Shown: positions 8,278 to 16,996, numbered from the stretch's first letter. The stretch: 64,000 bases of DNA from DASPKT01 sp035626475 (GCA_035626475.1 DASPNP010000031.1:1-64000), one strand, 5' to 3'. Numbers and translations: made by a program. The notes: generated by a model from the sequence alone, not told the origin.

Positions 8278-9623
8278 GTCAGCGCTTTCTCCCGCACATT
8301 GTTCGCGACCATGGTGGGGCGGCCGATCGAGCTGTACTCGAAGCCCGCCATCTCCATGTCCTCGGGATTATAGATGTTCCTGAGGTCGACCATAACGGGC
8401 GACTTCATCAGCTCGCGGATGCGGCGGAGGTCCAGGGCGCGGAACTCGTTCCACTCCGTCAGGATCGCCACCACGTCGGCATCGGTCAGCGCCTCGTAGG
8501 CGTCGGTGCACCAGGTCACGTCCGGCAGCAGCTTCTCGGCCTCGTGCATGCCGGCCGGGTCGAAGGCGTGGACCTCCGCCCCCGCCTCCACCAGCGCCGG
8601 GATGATGTCCAGCGACGGCGCGTCGCGCATGTCGTCGGTGTTCGGCTTGAAGGTGACGCCCAGGATGGCGACGCGCTTGCCGTCCACCGAGCCGCCCGCG
8701 GCCTGGATGATGCGGCCGGCCATCGCCTTCTTGCGCTTGTCGTTGATGTCGACGACCGTCTCGATGATGCGCAGAGGCGACTCATGGTCGGCCGCGGTGC
8801 GCACCAGCGCCAGCGTGTCCTTGGGGAAGCAGCTGCCGCCGTAGCCGGGCCCCGGATGCAGGAACTTCTTGCCGATGCGGCCGTCCAGCCCGATGCCCTT
8901 GGACACGTCGTGGACGTCGGCGCCCACCTTCTCGCAGAGATCGGCGATCTCGTTGATGAAGGTGATCTTCATCGCCAGGAAGGTGTTGGCCGCGTACTTG
9001 ATCAGCTCGGAGGTCTCCAGGCTGGTCATGACGATCGGCGTCTCGATCAGGTAGAGCGGGCGGTAGAGGCCGCGCATCACCTTGCGGGCGCGGTCGCTGT
9101 CGGTGCCGATGACGACGCGGTCGGGCCGCATGAAGTCGCCGATGGCGTTGCCCTCGCGCAGGAACTCCGGGTTCGAGCAGACGTCGAAATCCAGCTCCGG
9201 GCGGGCGCGGCGCATGATGCGGGCCACCTCGCGGCCGGTGCCGACCGGCACCGTCGACTTGGTGACGATCACCGTGTAGCGGTTCGGGTCGAGCGCATGC
9301 GCCACCTCCTCCGCCGCCGCGTAGACGTAGGACAGGTCGGCATGGCCGTCGCCGCGCCGGGACGGCGTGCCCACGGCGATGAAGACGGCGTCCACGTCCT
9401 TCACGGCCGACGCGAGGTCGGTGGTGAAGGACAGGCGGCCGGCCTTGGTGTTCTTGAGGACCAGATCCTCCAGGCCGGGCTCGTAGATCGGGATCTCGCC
9501 GCGCTTCAGCCGCTCGATCTTGCCGGCGTCCTTGTCGACGCAGCACGTCTGGACGCCGAACTCGGAAAAGCAGGCGCCGGAGACGAGCCCGACGTACCCG
9601 GTACCGATCACCGCGATACGCAT
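8274..9623 (-). CDS. ugd: UDP-glucose 6-dehydrogenase
   Basis: It oxidises UDP-glucose to UDP-glucuronate with two NAD+ in the cytoplasm, supplying precursor for exopolysaccharide and LPS. The 449-residue protein opens with a Rossmann NAD-binding motif (VIGTGYVGL) and has the catalytic cysteine in GYGGSCFPKD (Cys265), the active-site Lys in KYAANTFLAMKI and the C-terminal UDP-binding domain (GVTFKPNTDDMRDAPS). The length is normal. The stop overlaps the pmm start by 4 nt (ATGA), implying translational coupling, and galU lies 53 nt upstream. Confidence 0.97.
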   Translation of the reverse strand: MRIAVIGTGYVGLVSGACFSEFGVQTCCVDKDAGKIERLKRGEIPIYEPGLEDLVLKNTKAGRLSFTTDLASAVKDVDAVFIAVGTPSRRGDGHADLSYVYAAAEEVAHALDPNRYTVIVTKSTVPVGTGREVARIMRRARPELDFDVCSNPEFLREGNAIGDFMRPDRVVIGTDSDRARKVMRGLYRPLYLIETPIVMTSLETSELIKYAANTFLAMKITFINEIADLCEKVGADVHDVSKGIGLDGRIGKKFLHPGPGYGGSCFPKDTLALVRTAADHESPLRIIETVVDINDKRKKAMAGRIIQAAGGSVDGKRVAILGVTFKPNTDDMRDAPSLDIIPALVEAGAEVHAFDPAGMHEAEKLLPDVTWCTDAYEALTDADVVAILTEWNEFRALDLRRIRELMKSPVMVDLRNIYNPEDMEMAGFEYSSIGRPTMVANNVREKALT

Positions 9624-9676
9624 CAGTTCCTCCTAGACGGGATTGTGCCGCCCCGGGGCTTGGCCCCGGGTGCGCG

Positions 9677-10546
9677 TTACAGCATCTCCCTCAGCGCCTT
9701 GCGGACCTTGTCCGCCATGTCGGGCCGGGCCAGCGAATAGGCGGCGTTGGCCAGGACGAAGCCCAGCTTGTCGCCGCAGTCGAACCGCTGCCCCTCGAAA
9801 CGGAAGCCGTGGAAGGGCTGGGTGCCGATCAGCCGGGCCATCGCGTCGGTCAGCTGGATTTCGCCGCCGGCTCCCTTCTCGAAGCGCTGAAGGTGTTGAA
9901 AAATCTCGGGCTGCAGGATGTAGCGGCCTTGAATCGAAAGTGTGGACGGTGCCACCGACGGGTCCGGCTTCTCGACGAGCCCCTTCACCTTGGCGAGGCG
10001 CCCGTCGTCCCCCTCGATGTCGAGGATGCCGTACTTGTTGGTCTGCTCGCGGGGAACGTCGAACACGGAGAGCAGGTTCCCCCCCACCTCCTTGTAGACA
10101 TCCATCATCTGAGCGAGGCACGGCTTGTCGCTGAGCACCTGCTCATCCGGCAGGATGACCGCGAAGGGCTCGTCGCCGATGAACTCGCGCGCGCACCACA
10201 CCGCGTGGCCCAGGCCCAGCGGCTGCGACTGGCGGACGAAGGCGAAGCGGCCGCTCTCGATCTGGGCCGCCTCCACCGCCTTCAGCAGCTCGTCCTTGCC
10301 GCGTGACTTCAGGGTCTGCGACAGCTCGGAATTATAGTCGAAATGGTCCTCCAGCGCGGTCTTGCCGCGGCTGGTGACGAAGGCGAACATCTCGATCCCG
10401 GCGGCCCTCGCCTCCTCCACCGCATGCTGGATCAGCGGCTTGTCCACCAGCGTCAGCATCTCCTTGGGGATAGCCTTGGTGGCGGGCAGGAAGCGGGTGC
10501 CGAGGCCCGCGACCGGGAAGACGGCCTTGCGCACGGGTTTGACCAT
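9677..10546 (-). CDS. galU: UTP--glucose-1-phosphate uridylyltransferase
   Basis: It makes UDP-glucose from UTP and glucose-1-P. The 289-residue protein carries the nucleotidyltransferase signature GLGTRFLPATKAIPKEM with the catalytic Arg/Lys, LVDKPLIQ, a substrate loop RQSQPLGLGHAV and EIQLTDA. The ATG giving MVKPVRKA is chosen because CTAGGGACG lies just upstream and GalU proteins start close to the KAVFPVAGLG strand; the open frame extends further but is Arg-rich and unlike GalU. The 53-nt spacer to ugd contains a CCGGGGC/GCCCCGG hairpin without a T-run. Confidence 0.96.
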   Translation of the reverse strand: MVKPVRKAVFPVAGLGTRFLPATKAIPKEMLTLVDKPLIQHAVEEARAAGIEMFAFVTSRGKTALEDHFDYNSELSQTLKSRGKDELLKAVEAAQIESGRFAFVRQSQPLGLGHAVWCAREFIGDEPFAVILPDEQVLSDKPCLAQMMDVYKEVGGNLLSVFDVPREQTNKYGILDIEGDDGRLAKVKGLVEKPDPSVAPSTLSIQGRYILQPEIFQHLQRFEKGAGGEIQLTDAMARLIGTQPFHGFRFEGQRFDCGDKLGFVLANAAYSLARPDMADKVRKALREML

Positions 10547-10687
10547 TTGGACGTCCCTAGAACCTGAGAACTCGAGGGCGCCCATCCGCCTGCCGTTAAC
10601 CGTCAGGCCCGGGCGCCAGACTCTGTGTACGCCCTTGTCGCGGGCCCCCGCAACCCACCCAAAGCAGCGGGGACGCACCCCTTGGGG

Positions 10688-11419
10688 TCAGGTGCCGGCG
10701 CGTCGCTTCCCCAGAAGGATGTCCTTCGCCTGGTTGATCCGCGCCGCCAAATAGGTGCTTCCACCCTGGTCGGGATGGTTGCGCATCATCAGGCGCTTAT
10801 GCGCCTGGCGGATGTCCTCCTCGGTCGCCCCCTCGGAAAGGCCGAGCACCTCGTAGGCCTCCGCCGCGCTCATGCCGGAGCGGCCGGACGCCGGCTGGTC
10901 GGGCTCGGGCTCCGCCTCCCCGCTGGCCTCGCGCCATCCCTCATGGTGGCGGTCGAGATAGGTCTCCAGCAGCGCCACGGCGGAGGCGTCCTCGCGCCGA
11001 GCGTGGCTGAGCAGTTCCAGGATGCGCTCCAGCGACAAGGCCGACAGCCGCTCGCCGGCCATGGGGCCGACCCTGGCCTCGCCGTCCATGGCGCCGGTGG
11101 CGTGGTCCAGCCAGACCCGCACCGTGTCGGTCTCGACGCTGGTATCGGCCCGCGGCTGCGCGCTCCCGGCGGTACCCCAGGCGCTCGGCCGCCACTTCCA
11201 CAGGGAGAAGCGGCGCACCAGCGGCAGCAGCAGCGCCGCCAGCCCGAACAGCATGCCCAGCCGCCCGGTCAGCACGAAGGCCAGCACCGCCAGCGCGGCG
11301 ACGATCCCCGCCAGCCACTTCAGCGCCAGGGCCAGGGTGCGCGGGTCGGCGGCCAGGAAGGCGCGCGCCAGCAGGTAGAGGCCGATGAGGATCGCCAGGC
11401 CGAGGAGCAGGATCTGCAT
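10688..11419 (-). CDS. Membrane-anchored J-domain (DnaJ-like) protein
   Basis: This 243-residue protein has two or three hydrophobic segments in residues 1-75, an acidic/variable middle, and a C-terminal J domain. The domain ends with the essential HPD tripeptide in MMRNHPDQGG (about residues 215-217), followed by a shortened final helix. J domains stimulate the Hsp70 (DnaK) ATPase, so this looks like a membrane-tethered DnaK cochaperone resembling Tim14/Pam18-type bacterial homologues. It follows the VWA gene by 4 nt on the same strand, implying co-expression. Clients are unknown. Confidence 0.85.
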   Translation of the reverse strand: MQILLLGLAILIGLYLLARAFLAADPRTLALALKWLAGIVAALAVLAFVLTGRLGMLFGLAALLLPLVRRFSLWKWRPSAWGTAGSAQPRADTSVETDTVRVWLDHATGAMDGEARVGPMAGERLSALSLERILELLSHARREDASAVALLETYLDRHHEGWREASGEAEPEPDQPASGRSGMSAAEAYEVLGLSEGATEEDIRQAHKRLMMRNHPDQGGSTYLAARINQAKDILLGKRRAGT

Positions 11420-11423
11420 GGCC

Positions 11424-12134
11424 TCAGGCTTTTCCCAGCTGCCGCGTCAGGCGCAGGACCGGCTCCGACGCGCCCTTCGCGTGCAGCTCCAGCGCCCGCC
11501 GCCCGCCGGCGGCGTAGACCGCCACGGCCCGCAGCAGATCCTGCAGCTGGCGCGCGCTGGCGGCGTCGAAGGGGCAGTAGGCGCCGCCCGACAGCTTGGC
11601 GATCTGCGCGAAGACGTAGCGGACGGCCGGGTCGCCGCCCTCGTGGAAGACGAAGACCGGCACGCCCTGCAGACCCAGCTGGCCCGCCAGATGGCAGAGA
11701 TGGTCGGCATCCTCCTCGCAGGCGTCGCCGACGAAGACCAGGGCGTTGACCTTCTTCTTCGCGGTCTCCTTGGCGGCGTGGGACAGGACGCGGGCGATCT
11801 GGGTCTGGCCGCCGACGCAGGAGACCTTGCCCATCAGCCGGGCCAGCTCGCCGGCATCGGCCACCCAGGCGGTGGAGCGGCACTCGCCGAAGCCGCGGTA
11901 GAAGACCAGCTGCACCTCCAGCCGGCCGGCGGAGGCCGCGGCGGTGAACATCTCGCCCTGGATGTGGCAGGCGCGGTCCCAGGTGGGCTGGCGGCTGGCG
12001 GTGGCGTCGAGCGCGAACATCAGGCGGCCGGCCGATTCGGTCCGGGGCGGCGGCGGCGCGGCGGCGACCTTGCGCAGGAACGCCTCGATCTCGGCGCTGG
12101 TGCCCGTCTTCTCGGGAAGCTTCTCGTCCGCCAT
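11424..12134 (-). CDS. VWA domain-containing protein
   Basis: This is a cytoplasmic protein of about 236 residues with a von Willebrand factor A fold. The MIDAS metal site is recognisable but altered: DATAS replaces the usual DxSxS, with a Thr in CVGGQTQI and an acidic GDACEED. No signal peptide or membrane segment is seen. It is followed 4 nt later by the membrane J-domain gene. The start used gives MADEKLPEK; an ATG 27 nt upstream (MRGTQPGRG) is possible, and neither has a clear ribosome-binding site. The function is unknown. Confidence 0.82.
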   Translation of the reverse strand: MADEKLPEKTGTSAEIEAFLRKVAAAPPPPRTESAGRLMFALDATASRQPTWDRACHIQGEMFTAAASAGRLEVQLVFYRGFGECRSTAWVADAGELARLMGKVSCVGGQTQIARVLSHAAKETAKKKVNALVFVGDACEEDADHLCHLAGQLGLQGVPVFVFHEGGDPAVRYVFAQIAKLSGGAYCPFDAASARQLQDLLRAVAVYAAGGRRALELHAKGASEPVLRLTRQLGKA

Positions 12135-12219
12135 GCCCCTGCCCGGCTGTGTCCCTCTCATCCCATCATGTGGGGTGCGCGGAGGGCGTCAACCAGGGAG
12201 AGACCGCCGGCCGGCGGTC

Positions 12220-12423
12220 CTATTCGGCCGCGGCGGAGGCGCAGGGGGCCGCGTCGTTGGCGGCGGCATGGTCGCGGATCATGTCGCGGACGTAGGGCAC
12301 GCACTTGCCGCACTGCGGCGCGCAGCCGAGTCCGGCGTAAACCTGTGCGGCGGAACGGACACCCTGGTCCAGCAGACCCTTCACCTTCTTCTCGGTGAAG
12401 GCATTGCAAATGCAGACATACAT
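12220..12423 (-). CDS. bfd: Bacterioferritin-associated ferredoxin (BFD-like [2Fe-2S] protein)
   Basis: This 67-residue protein has the BFD cysteine pattern: CxC in MYVCICNAFTE, then CAPQCGKC supplying the distal Cys pair. In the known Bfd-Bfr system this [2Fe-2S] protein reduces the bacterioferritin core to release stored iron. The ATG giving MYVCICNAF is standard for the family. A strong Fur-box-like sequence lies 47 nt upstream, fitting induction under iron limitation. No bacterioferritin gene is in this window. A C-terminal Ala-rich tail of about 12 residues is non-conserved. Confidence 0.92.
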   Translation of the reverse strand: MYVCICNAFTEKKVKGLLDQGVRSAAQVYAGLGCAPQCGKCVPYVRDMIRDHAAANDAAPCASAAAE

Positions 12424-12469
12424 GAGGGCGGTTCCCGTCACGGCGATGACGTAAGTACCCTAGTGCGAC

Positions 12470-12484
12470 TGCGAATGATTGTCA
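12470..12484 (-). promoter_or_regulatory. Fur box upstream of bfd
   Basis: TGCGAATGATTGTCA matches the 7-1-7 Fur consensus TGATAATNATTATCA at 11 of 14 defined positions, with both inner AAT/ATT triplets intact. It is centred about 54 nt upstream of the bfd start codon. Direct observation plus the established consensus; binding is inferred. Confidence 0.65.
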
Positions 12485-12793
12485 AACGCGCCAATCGGAT
12501 CCGCCTGCAAAGGTCACAACTCGACCGGATGGGTTATCCATTCCGTCTATGCCCTAAGACCAAGGTTCGACCCTACTGCCACGGATTGGCAGGGACGAAA
12601 CGAGGGCGGAACGGTCTAGAACGTAAGTCAGCGTCGGGCGGCTGCGGGCGAAATCCCGTGACAGGCACGTTCCGGCTTTGTAGTAAATCCGGGCTTTCCG
12701 CTGCATCCCTTGCTGGTATCCTGCCGGCAGGAAGGCTGCGGATCAGGTCGCGCGCGACCAGCCTGGGCCGAACCAGTGCCATGGGAACTCGAT
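12485..12793. other. Intergenic region between bfd and the response regulator
   Basis: No gene is supported. It contains a perfect inverted repeat CTGCCA-N5-TGGCAG at 12576-12592, possibly an operator or weak hairpin. The response regulator promoter should lie here but no clear -35/-10 pair was found. Confidence 0.4.
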
Positions 12794-13429
12794 ATGAACA
12801 TCCTGATCGGCGATGACCATCTGCTCTTCCGCGAGGGCATGTGCCGGCTGCTGACGCAGCTGAGCGCCGACGCCAGCTTCACGGAAGCCGGGACCTTCGA
12901 CGAGGCCCTCGCCTTCTGCCAGAGCGACCAGGAATTCGACCTGATCCTGCTCGACCTGCAGATGCCGGGCTGGCCGGGCTTCTCCGGCATCCAGCAGATC
13001 TGCGAGCTGCAGGCCGGCACCCCCGTGGTCATCGTCTCGGCCTCGGAGAGCCAGTCCGACGTGCGCGCCGCGCTCGATGCCGGCGCCTCGGGCTTCATCC
13101 CGAAATCCTCCAGCGTCAAGATCATGCTGGGCGCGCTGAACCTGGTCTTCTCCGGCGGCATCTACGTGCCCCCGGTCGCGATCCACGGCGACAGCAACTC
13201 GACCGTCGGCCAGGGCGCCTCGTCCGGCCAGCCGGGCGCGCCCTCGCTGACCCAGCGCCAGCGCGACGTGCTGCGCTGCCTGCGCGAGGGCAAGTCGAAC
13301 AAGCAGATCGCCTACGAGCTGGGCCTGTCCGAGGGCACGGTGAAGATCCACGTAACCGCGGTCATGCGCTCGCTCGGCGTGCGCAACCGGACCCAGGCGG
13401 TCATCGCCTCGTCCGAAATGCTGCCCTGA
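12794..13429 (+). CDS. NarL/FixJ-family response regulator (receiver plus LuxR HTH)
   Basis: This 211-residue two-component transcription factor has an N-terminal receiver domain with the acidic pair in IGDDH, the phospho-acceptor Asp in LILLDLQMPG and the conserved Lys in FIPKSS. After a Ser/Gly linker comes a LuxR-type helix-turn-helix (LTQRQRDVLRCLREGKSNKQ; EGTVKIHV). The ATG giving MNILIGDDH has GGGA 9 nt upstream. No histidine kinase is adjacent, so it is an orphan here. The next gene starts about 5 nt after its stop and may be co-translated. Target genes are unknown. Confidence 0.93.
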   Translation: MNILIGDDHLLFREGMCRLLTQLSADASFTEAGTFDEALAFCQSDQEFDLILLDLQMPGWPGFSGIQQICELQAGTPVVIVSASESQSDVRAALDAGASGFIPKSSSVKIMLGALNLVFSGGIYVPPVAIHGDSNSTVGQGASSGQPGAPSLTQRQRDVLRCLREGKSNKQIAYELGLSEGTVKIHVTAVMRSLGVRNRTQAVIASSEMLP

Positions 13430-13434
13430 GCACC

Positions 13435-14403
13435 TTGAGCGGCGACAGCACCGAGTCGACGGGGGCCTCCCCGTCCGGCGCCCCCGACGGAACCCCGTTC
13501 GGGGGCGCCGCCTATTTGGCGGCCGAGGAATATCTGGAGCCGCTGCTGGAGGAGCTGGGCGACGACGTCGCCTCGGTCCATGGCCGGCTGGTCCTGACGC
13601 ACACGCCCCACCGGCCGGTCGCCTGGGCGCAGAATGGCTGGATCGACCCGGTGGTCCTGCCGATCCCCTCGATCAAGCAGGGCGCCAAGGCGCTGCGGTC
13701 GATCCAGCGCAACTGGGCGGTCTACGCCCCCAGCCACCACCGCCGCGCCAAGCTGATCCAGGATCTGCTGCCGCACGTCTCGGCCAAGCCCCTGGCCTTC
13801 CCCTTCCCCGCGCCGACGGCCCCGCTGGGCAGCTGGACCCTGCTGGACGAGGGCACGATCCTGGCCGCGCCGCGCTGCACCAGCGCCTTCCCCAACGGCG
13901 AGGTGCAGTTCGTCGAGAACCGCTCCGCCCCGCCGGCCCGCGCCTATCTGAAGCTGTGGGAAGCCTTCACCCTGCTGGGCCGCCATCCCGGCCCGGGGGA
14001 GCGCTGCCTGGACCTCGGCGCCAGCCCGGGCGGCTGGACCTGGGTGCTGCAGTCGCTGGGCGCCTCTGTGGTCGCCGTCGACAAGGCGCCGCTCGACCCC
14101 GCCATCGTCAGGCTACCGGGCGTCGAGACGCGGCAGGAGAGCGCCTTCGGACTGAAGCCGGAGGATGTCGGCCCGGTCGACTGGCTGTGCAGCGACGTAA
14201 TCTGCTATCCGGAGCGGCTGCTGCGGCTGGTGCGCGCGTGGCTGGAGTCGGGGCTGGCGCGCAACTTCGTCTGCACCATCAAGTTCCAGGGCGACACCGA
14301 CCACGCCACCGCCCGCGCCTTCGCGGAGATTCCGGGCTCCGAGGTGCGGCACCTGTCGCACAACAAGCATGAGCTGACCTGGACTCTCCTAAGGGATCGC
14401 TGA
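13435..14403 (+). CDS. RlmM-like SAM-dependent rRNA 2'-O-methyltransferase
   Basis: This protein of about 322 residues has a C-terminal FtsJ/RrmJ-type methyltransferase fold. The SAM-binding loop is CLDLGASPGGWTWVL, and it keeps the K-D-K-E set of 2'-O-methyltransferases: VVAVDKAP, WLCSDV, TIKFQGD and KHELTW. The upstream ~170 residues resemble the THUMP-like N-terminal part of RlmM, which methylates C2498 of 23S rRNA. No ATG or GTG fits near the start, so the TTG 5 nt after the response regulator stop is used; start confidence is low. The exact rRNA target is inferred. Confidence 0.82.
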   Translation: MSGDSTESTGASPSGAPDGTPFGGAAYLAAEEYLEPLLEELGDDVASVHGRLVLTHTPHRPVAWAQNGWIDPVVLPIPSIKQGAKALRSIQRNWAVYAPSHHRRAKLIQDLLPHVSAKPLAFPFPAPTAPLGSWTLLDEGTILAAPRCTSAFPNGEVQFVENRSAPPARAYLKLWEAFTLLGRHPGPGERCLDLGASPGGWTWVLQSLGASVVAVDKAPLDPAIVRLPGVETRQESAFGLKPEDVGPVDWLCSDVICYPERLLRLVRAWLESGLARNFVCTIKFQGDTDHATARAFAEIPGSEVRHLSHNKHELTWTLLRDR

Positions 14404-14494
14404 GCCCTTCCCTTCCCCGCCGCCTATCGCTTAGTCTCGGGAGACGGGACATGCAACCGGCCCGCGTGAGGCCGGATGACGGGGGACAAAGGTC

Positions 14495-15814
14495 ATGGAG
14501 CAGGGCAAGGCGGCCATTCCGGCCGGTTTCGAGGAGAAGTTCCGCCAGATCGCGGCGAGCGCCGGCGAGCCGCTTCGGGACGTGGCGGCGGTCCTGCTGC
14601 CCTACATCGACAAGATCATGACGGCCGCCTACGACCGCATGGGCCTGAAGGACCCGGAGGCGATGCGCTACATCGTCGGGCTGCAGGCGCGCCACTTCGC
14701 CAAGATCTTCAACGGCCGCTTCGACGAGGAATACGTCGCGATGGTGATCGAGCTGGAGAAGTTCCATCACGCCAAGCTCGGCCTGTCGATGGACAACTAC
14801 TTCTTCCGGCTCAGCAACCTGTTCAGCGTCTTCGCCGCCGTGATGGTGAAGAAGATGTTCTACAAGCCCAAGCGGCTGGTGGCGGCGCTGAAGGCCATGA
14901 ACACGGTGCTGTTCCTGGGCATCGACGTGACCATCACCATGCATATCCGCTCCATCGAGGCGGAGGCCCGGGCTGCGCGCAACCGCATCGCCGACGGGCT
15001 GGACCAGAGCGTCAGCGGCGTGGCGGCGGCACTCACCCGCTCCGCCACGGCGCTGGAGGGCGCGGCCCGCACCATGGCCGGTGCCGCGGCCGAGACCAAC
15101 GAGCTGGCGGGCGCCGTCGGCGCCTCGGCCGGGCGCGCGGCGCGCAATGTGGAGACGGTCGCCGCGGCGGCCGAGGAGCTGTCCGCCTCGATCAAGGAGA
15201 TCGCGCGCCAGGTCTCCCTCTCCTCCCAGATCGCCGGCAAGGCGGTGGCGGAGGCGCGGCGCACCAACGACACGGTGGAAGGCCTCAGCGAGGCCGCCGG
15301 CCGCATCGGCGAGGTCGTCAAGCTCATCAACGACATCGCCAAGCAGACCAACCTGCTGGCCTTGAACGCCACCATCGAGGCGGCGCGGGCGGGCGAGGCC
15401 GGCAAGGGCTTCGCCGTCGTCGCCAACGAGGTGAAGAGCCTGGCCAACCAGACGGCGCGCGCCACCGGCGACATCACCGCCCAGATCCAGGCGATCCAGG
15501 CGGCGACGCACGAGGCGGTCTCGGTCATGCGCGGCATCACCGAGACGATCCAGGAGATCGACCACATCGCCGCCTCCATCGCCGCAGCCGTCGACGAGCA
15601 GGGCGCCGCCACCCAGGACATCGCCCGCAACGTGGCCGAGGCCTCGGCCGGCACGGCGGAGGTGACGACCAGCGCCGACAGCGTGACCGCCCGCGCCGAT
15701 CAGTCCGGCACCGCCGCGGCCGGCGTGCTGGACACCTCGCGCGCCATGACCCGGCAGGCGGAGGAGCTGCAGGAGGCTCTCCGGGGCTTCCTGGCGAACA
15801 TCCGGGCCGCCTGA
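14495..15814 (+). CDS. Globin-coupled methyl-accepting chemotaxis protein (HemAT-like)
   Basis: This 439-residue soluble chemoreceptor has residues ~10-165 forming a protoglobin sensor domain. The segment FNGRFDEEYVAMVIELEKF is followed by HHAKLGL, aligning with the proximal-His motif of globin-coupled sensors (His92). The rest is a long coiled-coil signalling domain with the hairpin tip QTNLLALNATIEAARAGEAG. No transmembrane segment is present, so it would signal to CheA/CheW from the cytoplasm. Known relatives sense O2 and mediate aerotaxis. It lies about 1.2 kb upstream of the PYP operon, separated by a fatty-acid hydroxylase gene. An ATG preceded by a GGGGGACAAAGG-type site is used. Confidence 0.93.
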   Translation: MEQGKAAIPAGFEEKFRQIAASAGEPLRDVAAVLLPYIDKIMTAAYDRMGLKDPEAMRYIVGLQARHFAKIFNGRFDEEYVAMVIELEKFHHAKLGLSMDNYFFRLSNLFSVFAAVMVKKMFYKPKRLVAALKAMNTVLFLGIDVTITMHIRSIEAEARAARNRIADGLDQSVSGVAAALTRSATALEGAARTMAGAAAETNELAGAVGASAGRAARNVETVAAAAEELSASIKEIARQVSLSSQIAGKAVAEARRTNDTVEGLSEAAGRIGEVVKLINDIAKQTNLLALNATIEAARAGEAGKGFAVVANEVKSLANQTARATGDITAQIQAIQAATHEAVSVMRGITETIQEIDHIAASIAAAVDEQGAATQDIARNVAEASAGTAEVTTSADSVTARADQSGTAAAGVLDTSRAMTRQAEELQEALRGFLANIRAA

Positions 15815-15933
15815 GCGCTCCGAGCACGCATCCGTGACAAGCGCGGGGCGCGGCGCCCCCCGCCGCCCCCGCCCTTGCCACCCCGCCCGAAAGGAGCAAT
15901 AACCGCGCCAGTATTACCGATTTCGGGTGGACC

Positions 15934-16806
15934 ATGCGCGCGGCGCTCTCGCGTCTCCTCTGGCCGGGCCTGGTGGCCCTGTGCATCGGCGGCTACTGGC
16001 TGGGCCAGCGGGCCGGCCATCCGGTGCTGGGCTTCAACCTCACCTATTTCGGCCTGCTGGCGGCGCTGCTCCTGCTGGAGCGGGCCATGCCCTACGAGGC
16101 GGCCTGGACCCGGTCCGACGGGCAGGTCGGCAATGACATCGGCCACACCCTGCTGAACAAGGGCATCGGGCAGGCGCTGGCCGCCAGCGCCGCCATGCTG
16201 GGCGTGCAGCAGGCCGGACCGGTCGAGGCGTCGGGCCTGTGGCCGTCCGGCTGGCCGATGGCGGCACAGGTCGCGCTGGCCCTGGCGATCGGCGAGTTCG
16301 GCCTGTACTGGGCGCACCGGCTGGCGCACGAGACGCCGTTCCTCTGGCGCTTCCATGCCGTCCACCACAGCGTCACCCGCCTGTGGGTGGTGAACACCGG
16401 CCGCTTCCATGTCGTCGACAGCCTGTGGAAGACCGGCTGCGCCCTCACCCTCGCCCTCATCGTCGGCGCGCCCAAGGAGATCATCCTCTGGGTGCTGGCG
16501 GTCACGACCTATGTCGGCTTCCTCACGCACTGCAATGTCGACATGCGCTGCGGCTGGCTGAACTACATCGTCAACACGCCCGAGCTGCACCGCTGGCACC
16601 ACAGCCGCGATGTCGAGGAGGGCAACCGGAACTATGGCGAGAACCTGGTGCTGTGGGACTGGCTGTTCGGCACGCGCTACCTGCCCGACCGCCGGCCGCC
16701 GGCGAATATCGGCTGCGACGACCCGATGCCGAGGAGCTTCCTGGGCCAGTTGGCCTACCCGTTCCGCCGGCCCGCCACCCCGCCGAGCCCGGCCGCGGCC
16801 GAGTAA
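15934..16806 (+). CDS. Sterol desaturase/fatty acid hydroxylase family protein
   Basis: This 290-residue integral membrane di-iron oxygenase carries the eight-histidine signature: HRLAHE (HxxxH), HAVHHS (HxxHH) and HRWHHSRD (HxxHH), with an extra His in LTHCNVD. Three to four membrane helices precede and separate the motifs. Members hydroxylate or desaturate lipids such as fatty acids, hopanoids or carotenoids; the substrate cannot be told from sequence. It precedes pyp on the same strand, but a 190-nt AT-rich gap separates them, so co-transcription is doubtful. Confidence 0.88.
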   Translation: MRAALSRLLWPGLVALCIGGYWLGQRAGHPVLGFNLTYFGLLAALLLLERAMPYEAAWTRSDGQVGNDIGHTLLNKGIGQALAASAAMLGVQQAGPVEASGLWPSGWPMAAQVALALAIGEFGLYWAHRLAHETPFLWRFHAVHHSVTRLWVVNTGRFHVVDSLWKTGCALTLALIVGAPKEIILWVLAVTTYVGFLTHCNVDMRCGWLNYIVNTPELHRWHHSRDVEEGNRNYGENLVLWDWLFGTRYLPDRRPPANIGCDDPMPRSFLGQLAYPFRRPATPPSPAAAE

Positions 16807-16996
16807 TTCGGAACCGGGTGTAATAAATCTGTCATAAGGCCGCTTGTGGGGATTAACCCTTCTATTTGGTATGACTTCTAAGCCTTTCGGCTGATTTTCT
16901 TCCGGATCAGTGGTCGCTCCATTAGTTCGGACTAACTCCCTCCCCGTCCGGAACAAAAACCGGATGAAATTTCATACAGAGGGGAAGGACAAAAAC
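16807..16996 (+). promoter_or_regulatory. pyp operon leader with several palindromes
   Basis: This 190-bp region is clearly less GC-rich than its surroundings. It contains TTAGT-TCGG-ACTAA (16922-16935), a TCCGG/CCGGA hairpin (16947-16964) and the perfect palindrome ATGAAATTTCAT (16964-16975), ending with GGGGAAGGAC before the pyp ATG. I found no unambiguous -35/-10 pair. It is the likely control region of pyp-pcl-tal. Confidence 0.5.

Noticed and set aside
12660..12700. Sigma54 promoter before the response regulator (GGCACG...TTTG)
   Set aside because: The GG-GC spacing is wrong and the -12 element is poor.
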